Assembly: GCA_034440575.1 (NCBI GenBank)
Contig: JAOTOL010001648.1
Coordinates: 681,501 to 745,500 of the forward strand
DNA: 64,000 nt
Source: Imbricaverruca yamaguchii
Taxonomy: Eukaryota > Arthropoda > Thecostraca > Neoverrucidae
Direction: 5' to 3'
Below the pieces are notes generated by a model that worked only from the letters and a program-made list of their open reading frames with translations, did not search any database and was not told the origin of the DNA. Each line of letters starts with the position of its first letter. The first letter of the stretch is position 1. Below, one piece after another: positions 63,974 to 64,000 of the stretch. Both the position numbers and the translations under genes were made by a program.

Positions 63974-64000
63974 ATATATGCCACGGCTGAGTGGTCGACG
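63787..64000 (+). mobile_element. SINE family A copy interrupted by (AT)n, runs to window edge
   Basis: Head GGGGACGAGTAATCTGGGGG with degraded box B GGTTTGATTATC (63842-63853), body CGAATTGGCGTGAGAGATTG with GCGACG to 63906, then an (AT)n tract of about 70 bp, then CCACGGCTGAGTGGTCGACG. It is colinear with the SINE at 41432-41598, where GCGACGCTGCATGACTCAAC with GGTCGACG is continuous. The tract therefore sits inside the element. Confidence 0.78.

Overview
This is a window of a metazoan nuclear genome. It has spliced genes with GT-AG introns, an AATAAA poly(A) signal, LINE, SINE, Penelope-like and pogo-like retro/DNA elements with target-site duplications, and very many microsatellites and minisatellites. 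The one gene that can be named with confidence is nuclear COX4, cytochrome c oxidase subunit IV. Its protein, together with the GC-rich exons set in AT-richer flanks, suggests an arthropod, perhaps a crustacean or chelicerate. The species cannot be read from the sequence, and I find no prokaryotic-style gene order.

Layout. 1-12 kb: simple repeats, a CR1/L2-type LINE 3' end, large minisatellites (34-bp unit at 7.1-8.2 kb, 23-bp unit at 8.8-9.5 kb), a foldback element of about 0.8 kb and a SINE-like insertion with a perfect 13-bp target-site duplication. 12.3-13.3 kb: a CpG-rich island with a candidate first coding exon on the minus strand. 13.9-22.6 kb: a tRNA-like SINE, an inverted pair of about 225-bp repeats, a second CR1/L2 3' end, a hairpin-bearing tandem array and a 13-bp GC-rich array. 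25-28 kb: more tandem arrays. 28.1-30.3 kb: a broken LINE reverse transcriptase, then the GIY-YIG end of a Penelope-like element (PLE), then a hammerhead-ribozyme-like motif. 35.7-37.3 kb: a SINE-like tail and a 1.2-kb 5'-truncated LINE, both with perfect target-site duplications.

41.6-45.7 kb: COX4 on the plus strand in three coding exons, followed by its poly(A) signal. Intron 2 holds an antisense PLE reverse-transcriptase fragment. 46.9-48.4 kb: minisatellites, one of which shares its core with a dispersed transposon-end motif. 48.5-49.5 kb: a minus-strand gene or exon for a PC-esterase/CASD1-like SGNH protein. 51.7-54.9 kb: a decayed pogo-type DNA transposon. 55.8-57.2 kb: a candidate mitochondrial-presequence-like exon running into a 36-bp array. 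59.2 kb: a LINE endonuclease fragment. 61.9-62.2 kb: a GC-rich patch with a possible terminal exon and a nuclear-receptor-type direct repeat. 63.8-64 kb: a second copy of the SINE family seen at 41.4 kb, split by an (AT)n tract.

The genes do not form a pathway. The biology of the window is mainly retroelement activity. The strongest new observation is a set of four insertions of one LINE 3' end, 32 to 1,222 bp long, each sharing the tail and flanked by its own perfect duplication. I did not find a convincing undescribed multi-gene system.
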